A stretch of DNA of 64,000 nt from Sediminicola sp963974715 (GCA_963974715.1 CAXBDK010000010.1:124001-188000), one strand, 5' to 3'. Shown: positions 33,479 through 42,674, numbered from the stretch's first letter. The notes: a model not told the origin generated them from the sequence alone. Numbers and translations are program-made.

Positions 33479-33781
33479 TCAGTCGAAGCCGTTAGAACTT
33501 ATCAGGGCAATGATCACGCCAAAGTATAGGATTGCCAACAACAGGAAGAGCAGGGACACTGCCATGCCTATATAGGACAATATCCTACCCGTCTTGACAT
33601 TTTCGTACCCGCTATAGACCCCCGGGTTTTCGTGATGGATGCGTTCGGCCTTTTTGGCATTCACCAGTCCAATGATACTGAAGATGATCGCAAAGGGACC
33701 ACAGCATATAAAGGCCCCGACTATGGAAATTATGCCCATGGTCATGGCCGTACTGGCCCCAGGTAGGGAAATTTGGTTCAT
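33479..33781 (-). CDS. Small two-span membrane protein, DUF4190/CCC-motif type (A)
   Basis: The 100-residue protein has two long hydrophobic helices (about 12-40 and 68-95). The first contains ICCGPFAIIFSIIGL, and the loop is polar (NAKKAERIHHENPGVYSGYE). The layout is close to that of the next gene upstream and to CD225/dispanin-type proteins: CC motif, helix, loop, then an (A/S)GRILSYIGM segment. No biochemical role is known. It is the last gene of a three-gene minus-strand cluster. Confidence 0.75.
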   Translation of the reverse strand: MNQISLPGASTAMTMGIISIVGAFICCGPFAIIFSIIGLVNAKKAERIHHENPGVYSGYENVKTGRILSYIGMAVSLLFLLLAILYFGVIIALISSNGFD

Positions 33782-33846
33782 ATTCGTCGGTTATAATGGT
33801 TGCTAAATGTAAATGGCCCCTAATGAGGGGCCACCCAATTGGTTCT

Positions 33847-34185
33847 TTATTCGATGTCGATGCCCAGATCCTCGTAAATTTCCATTTGTTTTTCCATATA
33901 GGCGTCCCATCCTCCTGCGGCATATAGACTGTAAATGGACCACACCAAGCTCAGTACCGCAAGTACAAGACCGATAATGGCAACTATTTTAGCCGTTTTC
34001 AACTGACTGTAGTTTGAATATTCCCCTGGATTTGCCTGGTAGAGCTTTTCATCCTTACTGGTCAAAAAAAGTGCTATTCCCGAAAAGAGAACCCCGCCAA
34101 TACCGGCAGAGCAGCAGCAGCAGAAAAAAGAAATGATACTCAGCACAAGGGCTATTGTTACATTGGGCAATTTTTGTTGTTCCAT
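33847..34185 (-). CDS. CCC-motif membrane protein (B)
   Basis: The 112-residue protein has CCCC at residues 22-25 in the first helix, then GIGGVLFSGIALFL, a polar loop (KDEKLYQANPGEYSNYSQL) and a second helix starting KTAKIVAIIG. The NPGxYSxY loop is shared with protein A, so the two are diverged paralogues. The pattern recalls eukaryotic IFITM/CD225 proteins, where CC residues are lipidated, but this is a likeness of layout only. It is 65 bases from gene A and 14 bases after the DUF2752 gene. Confidence 0.8.
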   Translation of the reverse strand: MEQQKLPNVTIALVLSIISFFCCCCSAGIGGVLFSGIALFLTSKDEKLYQANPGEYSNYSQLKTAKIVAIIGLVLAVLSLVWSIYSLYAAGGWDAYMEKQMEIYEDLGIDIE

Positions 34186-34199
34186 AATTAAAGATTTGA

Positions 34200-34505
34200 T
34201 TAAATAAATTTTAAGATATAGTTGGTCACTATCAACAACACTGTCAGGGACATTAGGGTAATGATGATGGAATTGGCATATTTAATGGAGTAGAAATTGT
34301 CCACCAATAAAAATCCCATCAAAAGGATAAGGGTATAAATAGCGGGGTACATCAGAAAGGCGCCCCAAAGGTCCCCCTGTAAAAGCAAGGAAATGGATCT
34401 CTGGATGCCACATCCGGGACATTCTACCCCAAAGATCTTTTTGTTCGCGCACGGAAGCATATAGTCGTCCAAGGAAAATAATAAGGATATGGACTGTATT
34501 TTCAT
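34200..34505 (-). CDS. DUF2752 domain membrane protein
   Basis: The 101-residue protein carries the DUF2752 signature CPGCGIQRSI (residues 29-38), preceded by an upstream CANKKIFGVE turn, then two membrane helices. Function is unknown. It is the first gene of the cluster with two CCC-motif proteins, 14 bases before protein B, and such genes tend to occur together in this phylum. Confidence 0.85.
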   Translation of the reverse strand: MKIQSISLLFSLDDYMLPCANKKIFGVECPGCGIQRSISLLLQGDLWGAFLMYPAIYTLILLMGFLLVDNFYSIKYANSIIITLMSLTVLLIVTNYILKFI

Positions 34506-34548
34506 GAAATGCGGTTCTTTTGCCGAAAATTACTATTAATTTTGAGGA

Positions 34549-34755
34549 ATGAAAACAAAACGAATAATTTATTTTTTGTTGATCATGCTAGGGGCCGTCG
34601 CAATGGCGATGGGGGACAGGTACGTACAAAAGGAATACGCCCTCTGTATTGGTGTCGTCCTGCTGATGTTCGGCATACAGGGGTCGATCAGCTCTTGGAA
34701 TATTGGAGGGGAAAGGGGAAAAAGTGGACAAAATGGCGAACATGGACAGGTTTGA
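34549..34755 (+). CDS. Small two-span membrane protein
   Basis: The 68-residue product has helices at about 6-20 and 30-45 and a hydrophilic Gly-rich tail (GGERGKSGQNGEHGQV). Its stop overlaps the Smr gene start by 23 bases, which supports translation. No family recognised. Confidence 0.6.
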   Translation: MKTKRIIYFLLIMLGAVAMAMGDRYVQKEYALCIGVVLLMFGIQGSISSWNIGGERGKSGQNGEHGQV

Positions 34756-35293
34756 GATAGGGGATAAGGTAGAGACAATGGATGATGTCATTAAGGGTAT
34801 CGTCAAGAAAGTCACTGGCGATAGGGTACATGTAGAAACCGAAGAAGGTTTTTTGCTGGATTTTGCCCGTGCTGAATTGCTCAAACTTGGAGGAGCCACC
34901 GATATTAAAGTGAACAATTATGAGGTGGCCCAAATAAAAAAGGAAAAAGAGCTTCCCAAAAAACGCAAGGCCCCTACCCCAAGGCCAAAAGAGCGCAACA
35001 CCCCTAAGATGGAAGTGGACCTCCATATCCATCAACTGGTGCCCACTTATAGGGGGATGGGCAACTATGAAATACTTAACATACAATTGGAAGCCGCTAA
35101 AAGACAGTTGGAGTTTGCCATGTCGAAGCGGATCCAGAAAATTGTCTTTATACACGGGGTAGGCGAAGGGATCCTTAAGGAGGAGCTGTACTATTTGTTT
35201 AAAAAGTATGGAAACATCGATTACTATGATGCCGATTACCAGAAATACGGACTAGGGGCAACCGAGGTATATATCTACCAAAATGCCGAGTAG
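34733..35293 (+). CDS. Smr domain protein with N-terminal Bacteroidota-type small domain
   Basis: The protein has 186 residues from the ATG at 34733 (MANMDRFEIGDKVETMDD). The first 55 residues form a small beta domain like that in DUF2027 or MutS2-type proteins. A basic, Pro-rich linker (PKKRKAPTPRPKERNTP) follows, then an Smr domain with DLHIHQL and VFIHGVGEGILKEEL. Smr domains are DNA or RNA nicking nucleases; DLH and HGxG motifs are present. The N-terminal overlap with the small membrane protein gene suggests coupling. Confidence 0.85.
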   Translation: MANMDRFEIGDKVETMDDVIKGIVKKVTGDRVHVETEEGFLLDFARAELLKLGGATDIKVNNYEVAQIKKEKELPKKRKAPTPRPKERNTPKMEVDLHIHQLVPTYRGMGNYEILNIQLEAAKRQLEFAMSKRIQKIVFIHGVGEGILKEELYYLFKKYGNIDYYDADYQKYGLGATEVYIYQNAE

Positions 35294-35308
35294 ATCCTGA
35301 AAATCCTA

Positions 35309-35806
35309 TCAGTTTCTGGTAGTGATCGCCCCAAAATTATTGACACGAAGATCCGTAACACGGGACCCGCTTTCATTGACAAAGGAAATTCCCCTTAAAC
35401 GGATCGTATGGGCAAAGGTGACACTGTCGGTCATGGCGGTCGTGATCATCACTTCCCCATCCTCAGCCGTTATTTCCTCCAACACTACCGGATCGGTAGG
35501 CGGAAGGGCATCGCAAAAATAGCCTTTGGCAACGGTACCCGAAAAAATCCGATAGCTCAATTTTGATTGGGCCGGAACCGTACTTATAATGGTATCGGTG
35601 GTAGCTTCGTTTTTTAGCAGTCCGCCCTGAAGGGTGAGTATCAGGGCTTCGTCACCATTGATCTTGAACATGAGCGTAGTGGCCGTAGTTGCGGTACCGC
35701 AAAAGTCAATGGCACTGTCATCGAAATTGATGGTTTCCACCTGTAGGTCCCCATCATCGCAAGACAATAACAACCCCAGAAAAACAAAAAGGAAAGTTCT
35801 TTTCAT
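35309..35806 (-). CDS. Hypothetical lipoprotein
   Basis: The 165-residue product has a lipobox LLLSC with Cys16 and an acidic mature N terminus. The rest is rich in Thr, Val and Asp with strand-like alternation, suggesting a beta sandwich. I recognise no family. It is convergent with the Smr gene and 15 bases from its end. Confidence 0.7.
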   Translation of the reverse strand: MKRTFLFVFLGLLLSCDDGDLQVETINFDDSAIDFCGTATTATTLMFKINGDEALILTLQGGLLKNEATTDTIISTVPAQSKLSYRIFSGTVAKGYFCDALPPTDPVVLEEITAEDGEVMITTAMTDSVTFAHTIRLRGISFVNESGSRVTDLRVNNFGAITTRN

Positions 35807-35921
35807 GGCCCAAATTTAATTCAAATAAAGTGGAAATTCCCATAGGTTTGACCTCATTTTAGGGGAAATTAACTTTATTTCAAGTATTTTTGTGCAATTT
35901 TTTAAACCATACCCAATTCCC

Positions 35922-37070
35922 ATGCAAAGAGTTTATCTTGACAATGCCGCAACAACAAAGGTCAGGGAGGAAGTCATCGTTAGGATGCAGGATGCTTTGG
36001 CAAATTTTTATGGCAATCCGTCTTCCAGCCATAGTTTTGGGAGATCCGCCAAAACTGCAGTGGAAAGCGCCCGAAAGTCAATAGCAAAGGAACTGAACGC
36101 CCATCCCTCCGAAATTATCTTTACCTCAGGTGGTACCGAAGCCGATAATATGATTCTTAGGGGAGCTGTTCGGGATCTGGGCGTGACCACGATCATAACC
36201 TCCGCCATAGAGCACCATGCGGTCTTGCACACGGCAGAGGAATTGGTCAAGGAATATGGCATTCAACTGTTTTATGTGAAATTGGATGCTTTTGGAAACC
36301 CCGATCTGGCGCACCTTAGGGAGTTATTGCACGGCGACAGTACCAAAAAATTGGTCAGTCTGATGCATATAAACAATGAAATTGGCAATAGATTGGATAT
36401 GGAAGCGGTCTCCGGGCTCTGCACTGAAGCGGGGGCCTTCTTCCATTCTGATACGGTGCAGTCCATTGGCCATTACAAATGGGACGTTAAAAAATGGCCG
36501 GTTGATTTTATGACCGCCGCCGCCCATAAATTCCACGGGCCCAAAGGGATCGGATTCGCCTATATAAGAAGGAATACCGGTCTAAAGCCCTTACTTTTTG
36601 GTGGGTCGCAGGAAAGGGGCTTTAGGGCCGGCACCGAACCCTTCCACAATATTGTGGGCATGGAGGTCGCTTTTTTGGAGGCATATGCAAATCTGGATAC
36701 GGAAAGGGCCTATGTTACCGATCTTAAAAAGTATTTTATCGAAGAGATCTCGAGGGAAATACCGTTGGTGAAATTCAATGGGGAATCTGCCGATCTGGAT
36801 AAAAGCACCTATACCTTGGTAAATGTATGTTTGCCCTATAGTGCGGAAAAGGCCCTTATGCTGCTCTTTCATTTGGATCTAAAGGGTATTGCCTGTTCCA
36901 AGGGAAGTGCCTGCCAATCCGGGAGCGATCAGGGTTCACATGTACTCATGGAGATACTTTCCCCGGAAGACATGGAAAGGCCTTCTTTGCGGTTTTCCTT
37001 TTCCATCTACAATACCAAAGAGGAAGTGGATTATGTGATAGGGGCACTAAAGGAATTCGCTCAGGATTGA
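35922..37070 (+). CDS. Cysteine desulfurase (NifS/IscS-like)
   Basis: The 382-residue PLP enzyme removes sulfur from cysteine for iron-sulfur clusters or thio-modification of RNA. The start at 35922 gives MQRVYLDNAATTKV, the usual family N terminus. The PLP lysine is in AAAHKFHGPKG (Lys203) and the sulfur-carrying cysteine in the loop SKGSACQSGS (Cys331). No IscU or other cluster gene is adjacent, so the acceptor is not given by context. Confidence 0.93.
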   Translation: MQRVYLDNAATTKVREEVIVRMQDALANFYGNPSSSHSFGRSAKTAVESARKSIAKELNAHPSEIIFTSGGTEADNMILRGAVRDLGVTTIITSAIEHHAVLHTAEELVKEYGIQLFYVKLDAFGNPDLAHLRELLHGDSTKKLVSLMHINNEIGNRLDMEAVSGLCTEAGAFFHSDTVQSIGHYKWDVKKWPVDFMTAAAHKFHGPKGIGFAYIRRNTGLKPLLFGGSQERGFRAGTEPFHNIVGMEVAFLEAYANLDTERAYVTDLKKYFIEEISREIPLVKFNGESADLDKSTYTLVNVCLPYSAEKALMLLFHLDLKGIACSKGSACQSGSDQGSHVLMEILSPEDMERPSLRFSFSIYNTKEEVDYVIGALKEFAQD

Positions 37071-37720
37071 TTTTTTCTTTTGTTCCTTTGGCGTTCCTTG
37101 TCGTACGGAAATTTTCGGGTTGCAGCTTTCATCATGCCGTCTATAAGGGCATTGGTATTTTTGCCCGACTTTTTATTGATTTCCTTTTCGTATTTCCACA
37201 GGAGCTTGCTAGTGGCACCATCGCTTATCTTAAGGCCTATCCTTCCGTAATCTGCATCGCCGAGAAAGAAATCCATTAAATTGAATTCGGAGGGAATGCC
37301 CTTGGACAGTAGAATATTGATATCCATACTTCCGCTGATGATCCCGTCCACTTCAAGAATCTTACAGATCTCTTTAACGGTATGCACGTCCATGTTTTCA
37401 TAACTGATATCGTTACGTGCCAGAATGGCATTGGTGTCCTCCGTATTCTGAAAGGCCACCCCGAATTTCTTTTTTTTGTTGATACGGGAAAAATAGATTT
37501 CCAGGGCTTCCTGTACGGCATAGCCTTCCTTTTTTTCCAAGGCTTTTACTTCTTCCTTTTCTATAGTGTCCTCCAGTTCCAGATTGGTGAGAAATGGAAG
37601 TATGGCCAAGACTTTGTGGTCTTGTGAAAGTTCATCGAATTTTTCGCTTTCATAAATGTTCTTTTGGGCATTGGAACCCAACACAACAAAGCAAAACAGG
37701 TAAAATAGACTCTTTTTCAT
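37061..37720 (-). CDS. Hypothetical exported protein, possibly CsgG/LpoB-like fold
   Basis: The 219-residue protein starts with a signal peptide (MKKSLFYLFCFVVLGSNAQ). Later segments recall the CsgG/LpoB type: an early VLAILPFL strand, a helix with HTVKEICKILEVDGIISGSMDI, and a late strand with KLLWKYEKEINK. The resemblance is by pattern only. It overlaps the cysteine desulfurase end by 10 bases, and lies 10 bases downstream of the TonB-dependent receptor on the same strand, so it could be part of that transcript. Confidence 0.6.
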   Translation of the reverse strand: MKKSLFYLFCFVVLGSNAQKNIYESEKFDELSQDHKVLAILPFLTNLELEDTIEKEEVKALEKKEGYAVQEALEIYFSRINKKKKFGVAFQNTEDTNAILARNDISYENMDVHTVKEICKILEVDGIISGSMDINILLSKGIPSEFNLMDFFLGDADYGRIGLKISDGATSKLLWKYEKEINKKSGKNTNALIDGMMKAATRKFPYDKERQRNKRKNQS

Positions 37721-37730
37721 TTATTTTTTT

Positions 37731-40184
37731 CTAAAAGCGCATTCCAAGTGTTAGGTTCAGGACCCTTGATGTCATAAAATTGGGCACCGCATATTCCTGT
37801 TTGTCCACTGCGTCACGGACCCAGGTATTGGTAATGGAATTCTGTGTGTTGAAAAGATTGAAGATTTCCAGTCCCACGTTCAATTCCTTAAATGTCCCCA
37901 ACCAATGTTTTCTGGGAAAGCGTGTGTCCGCATCCACAAAAATATGGGAAATTCCCAAATCTGCCCTTTTATAATCCCTTAATCTGTTCCTAAAAATGTA
38001 GGGATCGGCATAGTTGGGCGATCCACCGGGCACACCGGTATGGTAGACCAAATTTAGGTACATCCTTAAATGTGGTATATCGGGCACATAATCCTGAAAG
38101 AGCAGCCCTAGTTTTAGGCGTTGGTCGGTAGGTCTTGCAATATATCCCCTATTGTTTATATTCTCCTCCGTTTTCAAATAGCCTACACTGATCCAGGATT
38201 GGGTCCCGGGCACAAAGGCCCCGTTCAACCTTAGTTCGGCCCCTTGGGCAAAGGCCTTTGCATGGTTGTTGGCGGCGTAGCGTACCCGAACATCTTCCAA
38301 GGTGTAGGTGTTTACCCGGTCCAACTTTTTGTAATAGGTTTCACCGATCAAGGTAAACGGCCTGTCCCAAAGTTTGAAACTGTATTCATGGGACAGGACG
38401 ATATGATAAGATCTTTGAGCTTGCACTTCCGGGTGTACAATGCCCTTTTCATCCCGTAGTTCACGGTACATGGGCGGCTGTTGGTACACCCCGCCAGAAA
38501 TTTGGAACAGCATATCGCGCTTCCATTTGGGTTTGATGGCCAATTGCGCACGGGGACTTACAATGGTATGGGCCGCACCTGTTATCCCATCACCGATAAG
38601 GGACCAGTGCTGCATTCTGATTCCAAGATTGTAATAAAGATAATAGTTCCGATCTAATTTTTGTCCAAATTGCAAATACCCTGAAAATCTGTTGGTCTTA
38701 ATTTGGTTACGGGCATAGATGCCAGAGTACGGCTCCAAGGGATCCTGGTTGGGTGTGCCCGGCTGTAGGTTTTCAAACCCAGAGTTGGGAGGACGTACGG
38801 AGAACCCCGTCGAATCCAGAAATTCCGATTCCCTGATCTGGTCCCTAATGTCCTCATGCGAATATCGTACGCCCCATTCCAACTTGCTATTTTGTTTGGT
38901 AAGACTTCCCGTATGGGCCAGGTTCGCTATCAGTGCATCCAGATCGTTCCTGGCCCGTTTGAAATGGGAACCATATCCTTCCGGAGAGGCAATTTGCCCT
39001 TCCAGATCTGAATCCGAAGGTGCCAAGGTGTACTGTGCGATCACATCCGAATATTCCTCCTCGATGGTATGGAAGAGGGCACTGCTAAATGTCAATTCCA
39101 TACTTTCATTCGGAAAAAAGTTGGCCTTAAGGGCCCCTTGCGCCGTACTGAAGCGGTTTTTCTCCCTGCCTTCGTAGAATACGGTCAGCGTTCTCATCCG
39201 GTCCAAAGTACCAAAATTGGTTTCCCTGGTCAGCGGCTCGTTATTATAGGCATTGATGCCCAAGGTGCCCAAAAATTCCAACTGTACTTTTTTGGACATG
39301 GCATATGAAAAATAGGACTGCAGGTCTACAAATGTCGGATTAAAATTTGTCCTTGTCTGTTGGCTGTTCACCAAAAGGCCGTTGTCCCGATACCGAAAGC
39401 CCGTAATGGAAGAGAACTTTTTATTTTTGGAGACCGTTTCAATGGTAGTCTCCGCTCCCATTAAACTGGCATGCAAGGCCAGTGAGGAACGGGTAGGCCT
39501 TTTATAGGTTATATCCAGTACCGATGAGAGCTTGTCCCCATATTTTGCCTGAAAGCCACCAGCGGAAAATTCAAGCCGCCGTACCATGTCCGAATTTACA
39601 AAGCTGAGACCTTCCTGCTGGCCCGACCGTATGAGAAAGGGCCTATATACTGGAATTCCATTGACGTACACCAAATTTTCATCATAATTACCGCCCCTTA
39701 CGGAGTATTGCGTGCTCAGTTCATTGTTGATGGTAACGCCCGGTAAGAGGTTGAGTACATTTTCCACGCCAGCATTGGCCCCAGGGATATTTCTTATGGT
39801 CTCCGGGGGAACGGTGGTAATCCCTATCGCCACCTTACTTCCATTTCCCATAACGACCACTTCCGCCATTTGGGTGGTATTGGTCTTTAGAACAGGATTA
39901 AAGGGGTAGATCTCATTGGTCGTGAGCACCAGATTTTCCAGTATGGTATTTTGGTGTCCCAGATGCGTGAAGACTATGGTGGTTTCTTTTTCGGATACGA
40001 TTTCGAGCAAGTAAAAGCCGTTCAGGTCGGATGTGGTCCCGCTAGTGGCCGATCTGATATGCACATCGGCCAAGGGAAGCCCCTCCTCGTCCAATACCAC
40101 TCCGGTGATGGATGCGGTCTGTGCGGCGGCCCTACCGAACACAAAGATCATAAACAGGGCGATTACTGCTTTAGGGCACTTCAA
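37731..40184 (-). CDS. TonB-dependent outer-membrane receptor with CarboxypepD_reg-like domain
   Basis: This 817-residue protein has a signal peptide (start codon TTG at 40184), a CarboxypepD_reg-like domain (about 25-105, ITGVVLDEEGLPLADVHI), a plug domain (about 115-215, with VRGGNYDENLVYVNGIPVY) and a 22-strand-type barrel ending in LNLTLGMRF. It imports a large substrate using TonB energy. No SusD-like gene is adjacent, so it is not a glycan utilisation locus by this criterion; metal, vitamin or peptide uptake is equally possible. It follows the M23 peptidase gene by three bases. Confidence 0.9.
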   Translation of the reverse strand: MKCPKAVIALFMIFVFGRAAAQTASITGVVLDEEGLPLADVHIRSATSGTTSDLNGFYLLEIVSEKETTIVFTHLGHQNTILENLVLTTNEIYPFNPVLKTNTTQMAEVVVMGNGSKVAIGITTVPPETIRNIPGANAGVENVLNLLPGVTINNELSTQYSVRGGNYDENLVYVNGIPVYRPFLIRSGQQEGLSFVNSDMVRRLEFSAGGFQAKYGDKLSSVLDITYKRPTRSSLALHASLMGAETTIETVSKNKKFSSITGFRYRDNGLLVNSQQTRTNFNPTFVDLQSYFSYAMSKKVQLEFLGTLGINAYNNEPLTRETNFGTLDRMRTLTVFYEGREKNRFSTAQGALKANFFPNESMELTFSSALFHTIEEEYSDVIAQYTLAPSDSDLEGQIASPEGYGSHFKRARNDLDALIANLAHTGSLTKQNSKLEWGVRYSHEDIRDQIRESEFLDSTGFSVRPPNSGFENLQPGTPNQDPLEPYSGIYARNQIKTNRFSGYLQFGQKLDRNYYLYYNLGIRMQHWSLIGDGITGAAHTIVSPRAQLAIKPKWKRDMLFQISGGVYQQPPMYRELRDEKGIVHPEVQAQRSYHIVLSHEYSFKLWDRPFTLIGETYYKKLDRVNTYTLEDVRVRYAANNHAKAFAQGAELRLNGAFVPGTQSWISVGYLKTEENINNRGYIARPTDQRLKLGLLFQDYVPDIPHLRMYLNLVYHTGVPGGSPNYADPYIFRNRLRDYKRADLGISHIFVDADTRFPRKHWLGTFKELNVGLEIFNLFNTQNSITNTWVRDAVDKQEYAVPNFMTSRVLNLTLGMRF

Positions 40185-40187
40185 AAT

Positions 40188-41879
40188 TTATTTTCTGTAA
40201 AAGGTGCTTGTAAAGGTACTGCTATTGCCCACATTGTCCATAACGGTCACTTTTAGGTCGTATTGTGTTCCCTCAAAATCCTTGTCCTCAAAGTTATAGG
40301 TGATGGTATTGGTCTTGGTCTCGTACTCCATAAGGATCCATTCCCCGTTGAGCGTAGCGGAGTAGGAATCCACCCCGCTCAGGTCGTCCCGAATGGTCAG
40401 GCTGAGGTAGCGGTAATTTGTCAACCATTGTTTGTCCTTAAAATTCTTTGCCTTGATGGTGGGGGCCACTGTATCCTTGGCCAAGGTATAGACCCCTAGG
40501 TTCCGGGTCCGTGTGGTAAAGGTGTTGTCCCGTCGGTACGTAGTGGTATGGTTGGGCCTCAAGCGGCCGTCGAGCCGGGCAATGAACATTTTTTCACGGT
40601 CTTCCGGAGCGAAACGGGAAGCATCGAAACTAAGGGTGAAATCCCTATGTGCCGGAACGCTGTTGTTATGTACGGTAACGGTATCGGTACCATTTTTAAG
40701 ATCTATATAAAAATCCTCGTAAAAAGTATTTGCCGGAAAATAGACCTTTGCGGCCCCAAGATCATAATTGTTGGGTCTTTTGGCAATGAGATAATTGGAG
40801 GTCCTTTTCTCCTCTTTTTTGATCTCCAGGGGCTGTTGCTTGCCTTCTACGGGGATGACCAGTTTCGTAAGGTTTCCATCCAGGTCCTTCAGAAGGATTT
40901 CCACGGTATAGCTCATCCCTTCTGCTACCACTATTTTTCCATCATTTTTAAGCTCGCGGTAGATTGTAAGGGCATTTCCGGGAGAGCGGAAACATTTGGT
41001 GATCCATTTTCGGTACTTTCCAAAATAATCGTAATCGATCAAGGTGTTTATGTATCGTGTCTCGGCAAAGGAGAACTGCTCAAAATCAAATTTGGTATAC
41101 ATTTCGCCGTTAACAAGTTGTTCAATGGAATAGACACCATTTTTATTTGCCGCCAGGTCTTGCCTGTCATAGGCGTTGACCCCAAAACCAATCGTGCCGG
41201 AGGCATATACCGTATTGGCCAGGTAACTGCCGTCGGGCTGTTTTGTATAGTTGATCTGTACCAGATCGTTGCTACGGTTTATTTGGGCGTCGGCCGATAG
41301 TGAATATCCGTAGAGTCCCAGTAGGGTGGGGTTGGTCGCATCCCTTACTTCAAACCCGTAGAGCAATGGATTGGTGGCCCTTTCGGAAACGGTCTTTCTG
41401 ATCTCAAAATGGAGGTGCGGCCCTGCGGAACCTCCTGTATTCCCGCTATAGGCTATAAGGCCTCCCTTGGCCACCGGCAATTCCCCATAGTCGGGGAAGA
41501 TCTCCACTTCATAAGCCTGCTTTTCGTATTGTATCTTTTTGATATGCGCCTCCAGTTCCGGGGAAAATTTTTGAAGATGGCCGTAGACCGATGTATATCC
41601 ATTGGGATGGGTAACGTAGATGACCTTTCCATAGCCCCAAAGGGAAACCTTGATCCTTGTAACGGAACCTTCCCCAACGGAATATATGGGAAGGCCTTCC
41701 CTTTGTTGCGTCTTTATATCGATTCCGGAATGGAAATGGTTCGATCTCAACTCCCCAAAATTTCCTGCCAGCACCAAAGGGATGTCCAAAGGGGGCACAA
41801 ATTCCCCTTTTGGAAATTCTTCCTGTGCGAAAAGTGACATCGAAAAGAAAAGCAGCAACCAAAAACCGGTTAATTTCAT
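40188..41879 (-). CDS. Large M23 family metallopeptidase, exported
   Basis: The protein has 563 residues from the ATG at 41879, which gives a signal peptide (MKLTGFWLLLFFSMSLFA). The zinc site lies near the N terminus: HSGIDI, VYGH and HLHFEI. A long C-terminal region of probable Ig-like beta domains follows, with strand patterns such as FKDKQWLTNYRYLSLTIRD. Such enzymes cleave peptidoglycan cross-links during growth. It shares a transcript with the TonB-dependent receptor, 3 bases apart, and is divergent from the zapA operon. Confidence 0.88.
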   Translation of the reverse strand: MKLTGFWLLLFFSMSLFAQEEFPKGEFVPPLDIPLVLAGNFGELRSNHFHSGIDIKTQQREGLPIYSVGEGSVTRIKVSLWGYGKVIYVTHPNGYTSVYGHLQKFSPELEAHIKKIQYEKQAYEVEIFPDYGELPVAKGGLIAYSGNTGGSAGPHLHFEIRKTVSERATNPLLYGFEVRDATNPTLLGLYGYSLSADAQINRSNDLVQINYTKQPDGSYLANTVYASGTIGFGVNAYDRQDLAANKNGVYSIEQLVNGEMYTKFDFEQFSFAETRYINTLIDYDYFGKYRKWITKCFRSPGNALTIYRELKNDGKIVVAEGMSYTVEILLKDLDGNLTKLVIPVEGKQQPLEIKKEEKRTSNYLIAKRPNNYDLGAAKVYFPANTFYEDFYIDLKNGTDTVTVHNNSVPAHRDFTLSFDASRFAPEDREKMFIARLDGRLRPNHTTTYRRDNTFTTRTRNLGVYTLAKDTVAPTIKAKNFKDKQWLTNYRYLSLTIRDDLSGVDSYSATLNGEWILMEYETKTNTITYNFEDKDFEGTQYDLKVTVMDNVGNSSTFTSTFYRK

Positions 41880-42018
41880 AATAAAATATAAGTTGGTGCG
41901 AAAGTAATTAATACCTACCAAATGGTAAAGTCGCAGCCCCTTAATTAACACAAACCGCAATATTTGAAGCAATTGTGGGAGAAGGGATGTGGCTCAAAAA
42001 GAATAATTGAAAAAAGTA

Positions 42019-42049
42019 TTGCGAGGTACTTCTAGGTATGTTAACTTTG
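42019..42049 (+). promoter_or_regulatory. Promoter of the coiled-coil protein / zapA operon
   Basis: TTG (42019-42021), a 20-base spacer and TAACTTTG (42042-42049) fit the Bacteroidota consensus well. The -7 box ends 24 bases before the ATG. Confidence 0.58.
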
Positions 42050-42073
42050 TGTAAAATGCATTGAAATTTGCAC

Positions 42074-42364
42074 ATGGGTGAACTAGTGGAAATTGTTGAT
42101 TCCTTAGAAAATAAAATTAGCAAGCTACTCCATAAAATGGAGCTGTTGAATCAAGTTAATTTAAAATTGGAAAGAGAATTGGCGGCCCTTCAAAAGGAAC
42201 ATCGGCGTGCGGAAAATGACGTGTTGGAATGGGAGGAAAAATACAATTCACTCAAACTTGCAAGTTCAATGCTGGGCGGTAATACCAACAAAACGGAAGC
42301 TAAGCTTAAAATAAACACATTGATCAGGGAGTTGGACCATTGCATAGCGCAACTAGCTGAATAA
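42074..42364 (+). CDS. Small coiled-coil protein upstream of ZapA
   Basis: The 96-residue protein is almost all coiled coil (residues about 4-70: heptads such as SLENKISKLLHKMELLNQ), ending in KLKINTLIRELDHCIAQLAE. It is the first gene of the zapA operon, 13 bases before zapA. Position and make-up recall the E. coli ZapB, which works with ZapA at the division ring, but sequence likeness to ZapB is not evident. A division role is inferred. Confidence 0.8.
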   Translation: MGELVEIVDSLENKISKLLHKMELLNQVNLKLERELAALQKEHRRAENDVLEWEEKYNSLKLASSMLGGNTNKTEAKLKINTLIRELDHCIAQLAE

Positions 42365-42377
42365 TGTTAAGAATAAA

Positions 42378-42674
42378 ATGTCGGAAAAACTCAAAATCAA
42401 ACTTTCAATAGCGGACAGGGTCTATCCTTTGACCATTGATCCAAGTCAGGAGGAAGGATTGCGAAGGGCGGCAAAGAATATTGAGCAACTGGCCAAAAAA
42501 TTTGAGCAGAGTTATGCTGTGCGGGACAAACAGGACGTCCTTGCCATGTGCGCTTTGCAGTTTGCTTCCAAAATTGAGCAGAAGGGCATAGAACAATCGG
42601 AAGATACGAAAGAGGTCGGCGAGCGACTTAGGGCGCTGGATCAACTTGTTGCCTCCAAGCTGGAAATAAAATAA
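42378..42674 (+). CDS. zapA: Cell division protein ZapA
   Basis: The 98-residue protein has the ZapA order: an N-terminal beta-rich segment (LKIKLSIADRVYPLTID) and a helical tail that dimerises (RRAAKNIEQLAKKFEQ). ZapA cross-links FtsZ filaments at midcell. It follows the coiled-coil gene and precedes a structured RNA and rny. In many bacteria the gene for 6S RNA is directly downstream of zapA, which supports the RNA call. Confidence 0.9.
   Translation: MSEKLKIKLSIADRVYPLTIDPSQEEGLRRAAKNIEQLAKKFEQSYAVRDKQDVLAMCALQFASKIEQKGIEQSEDTKEVGERLRALDQLVASKLEIK

Noticed and set aside
34201..34260. Possible tRNA or small RNA in AT-rich ends of the DUF2752 gene
   Set aside because: No cloverleaf arms or GGTTC-type loop; the sequence is coding.
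40548..41300. 250-residue plus-strand frame opposite the M23 gene
   Set aside because: Shadow of the metallopeptidase coding strand; no promoter or domain.
37731..41879. Polysaccharide utilisation locus
   Set aside because: A TonB-dependent receptor is present but no SusD-like lipoprotein or glycoside hydrolase is adjacent.
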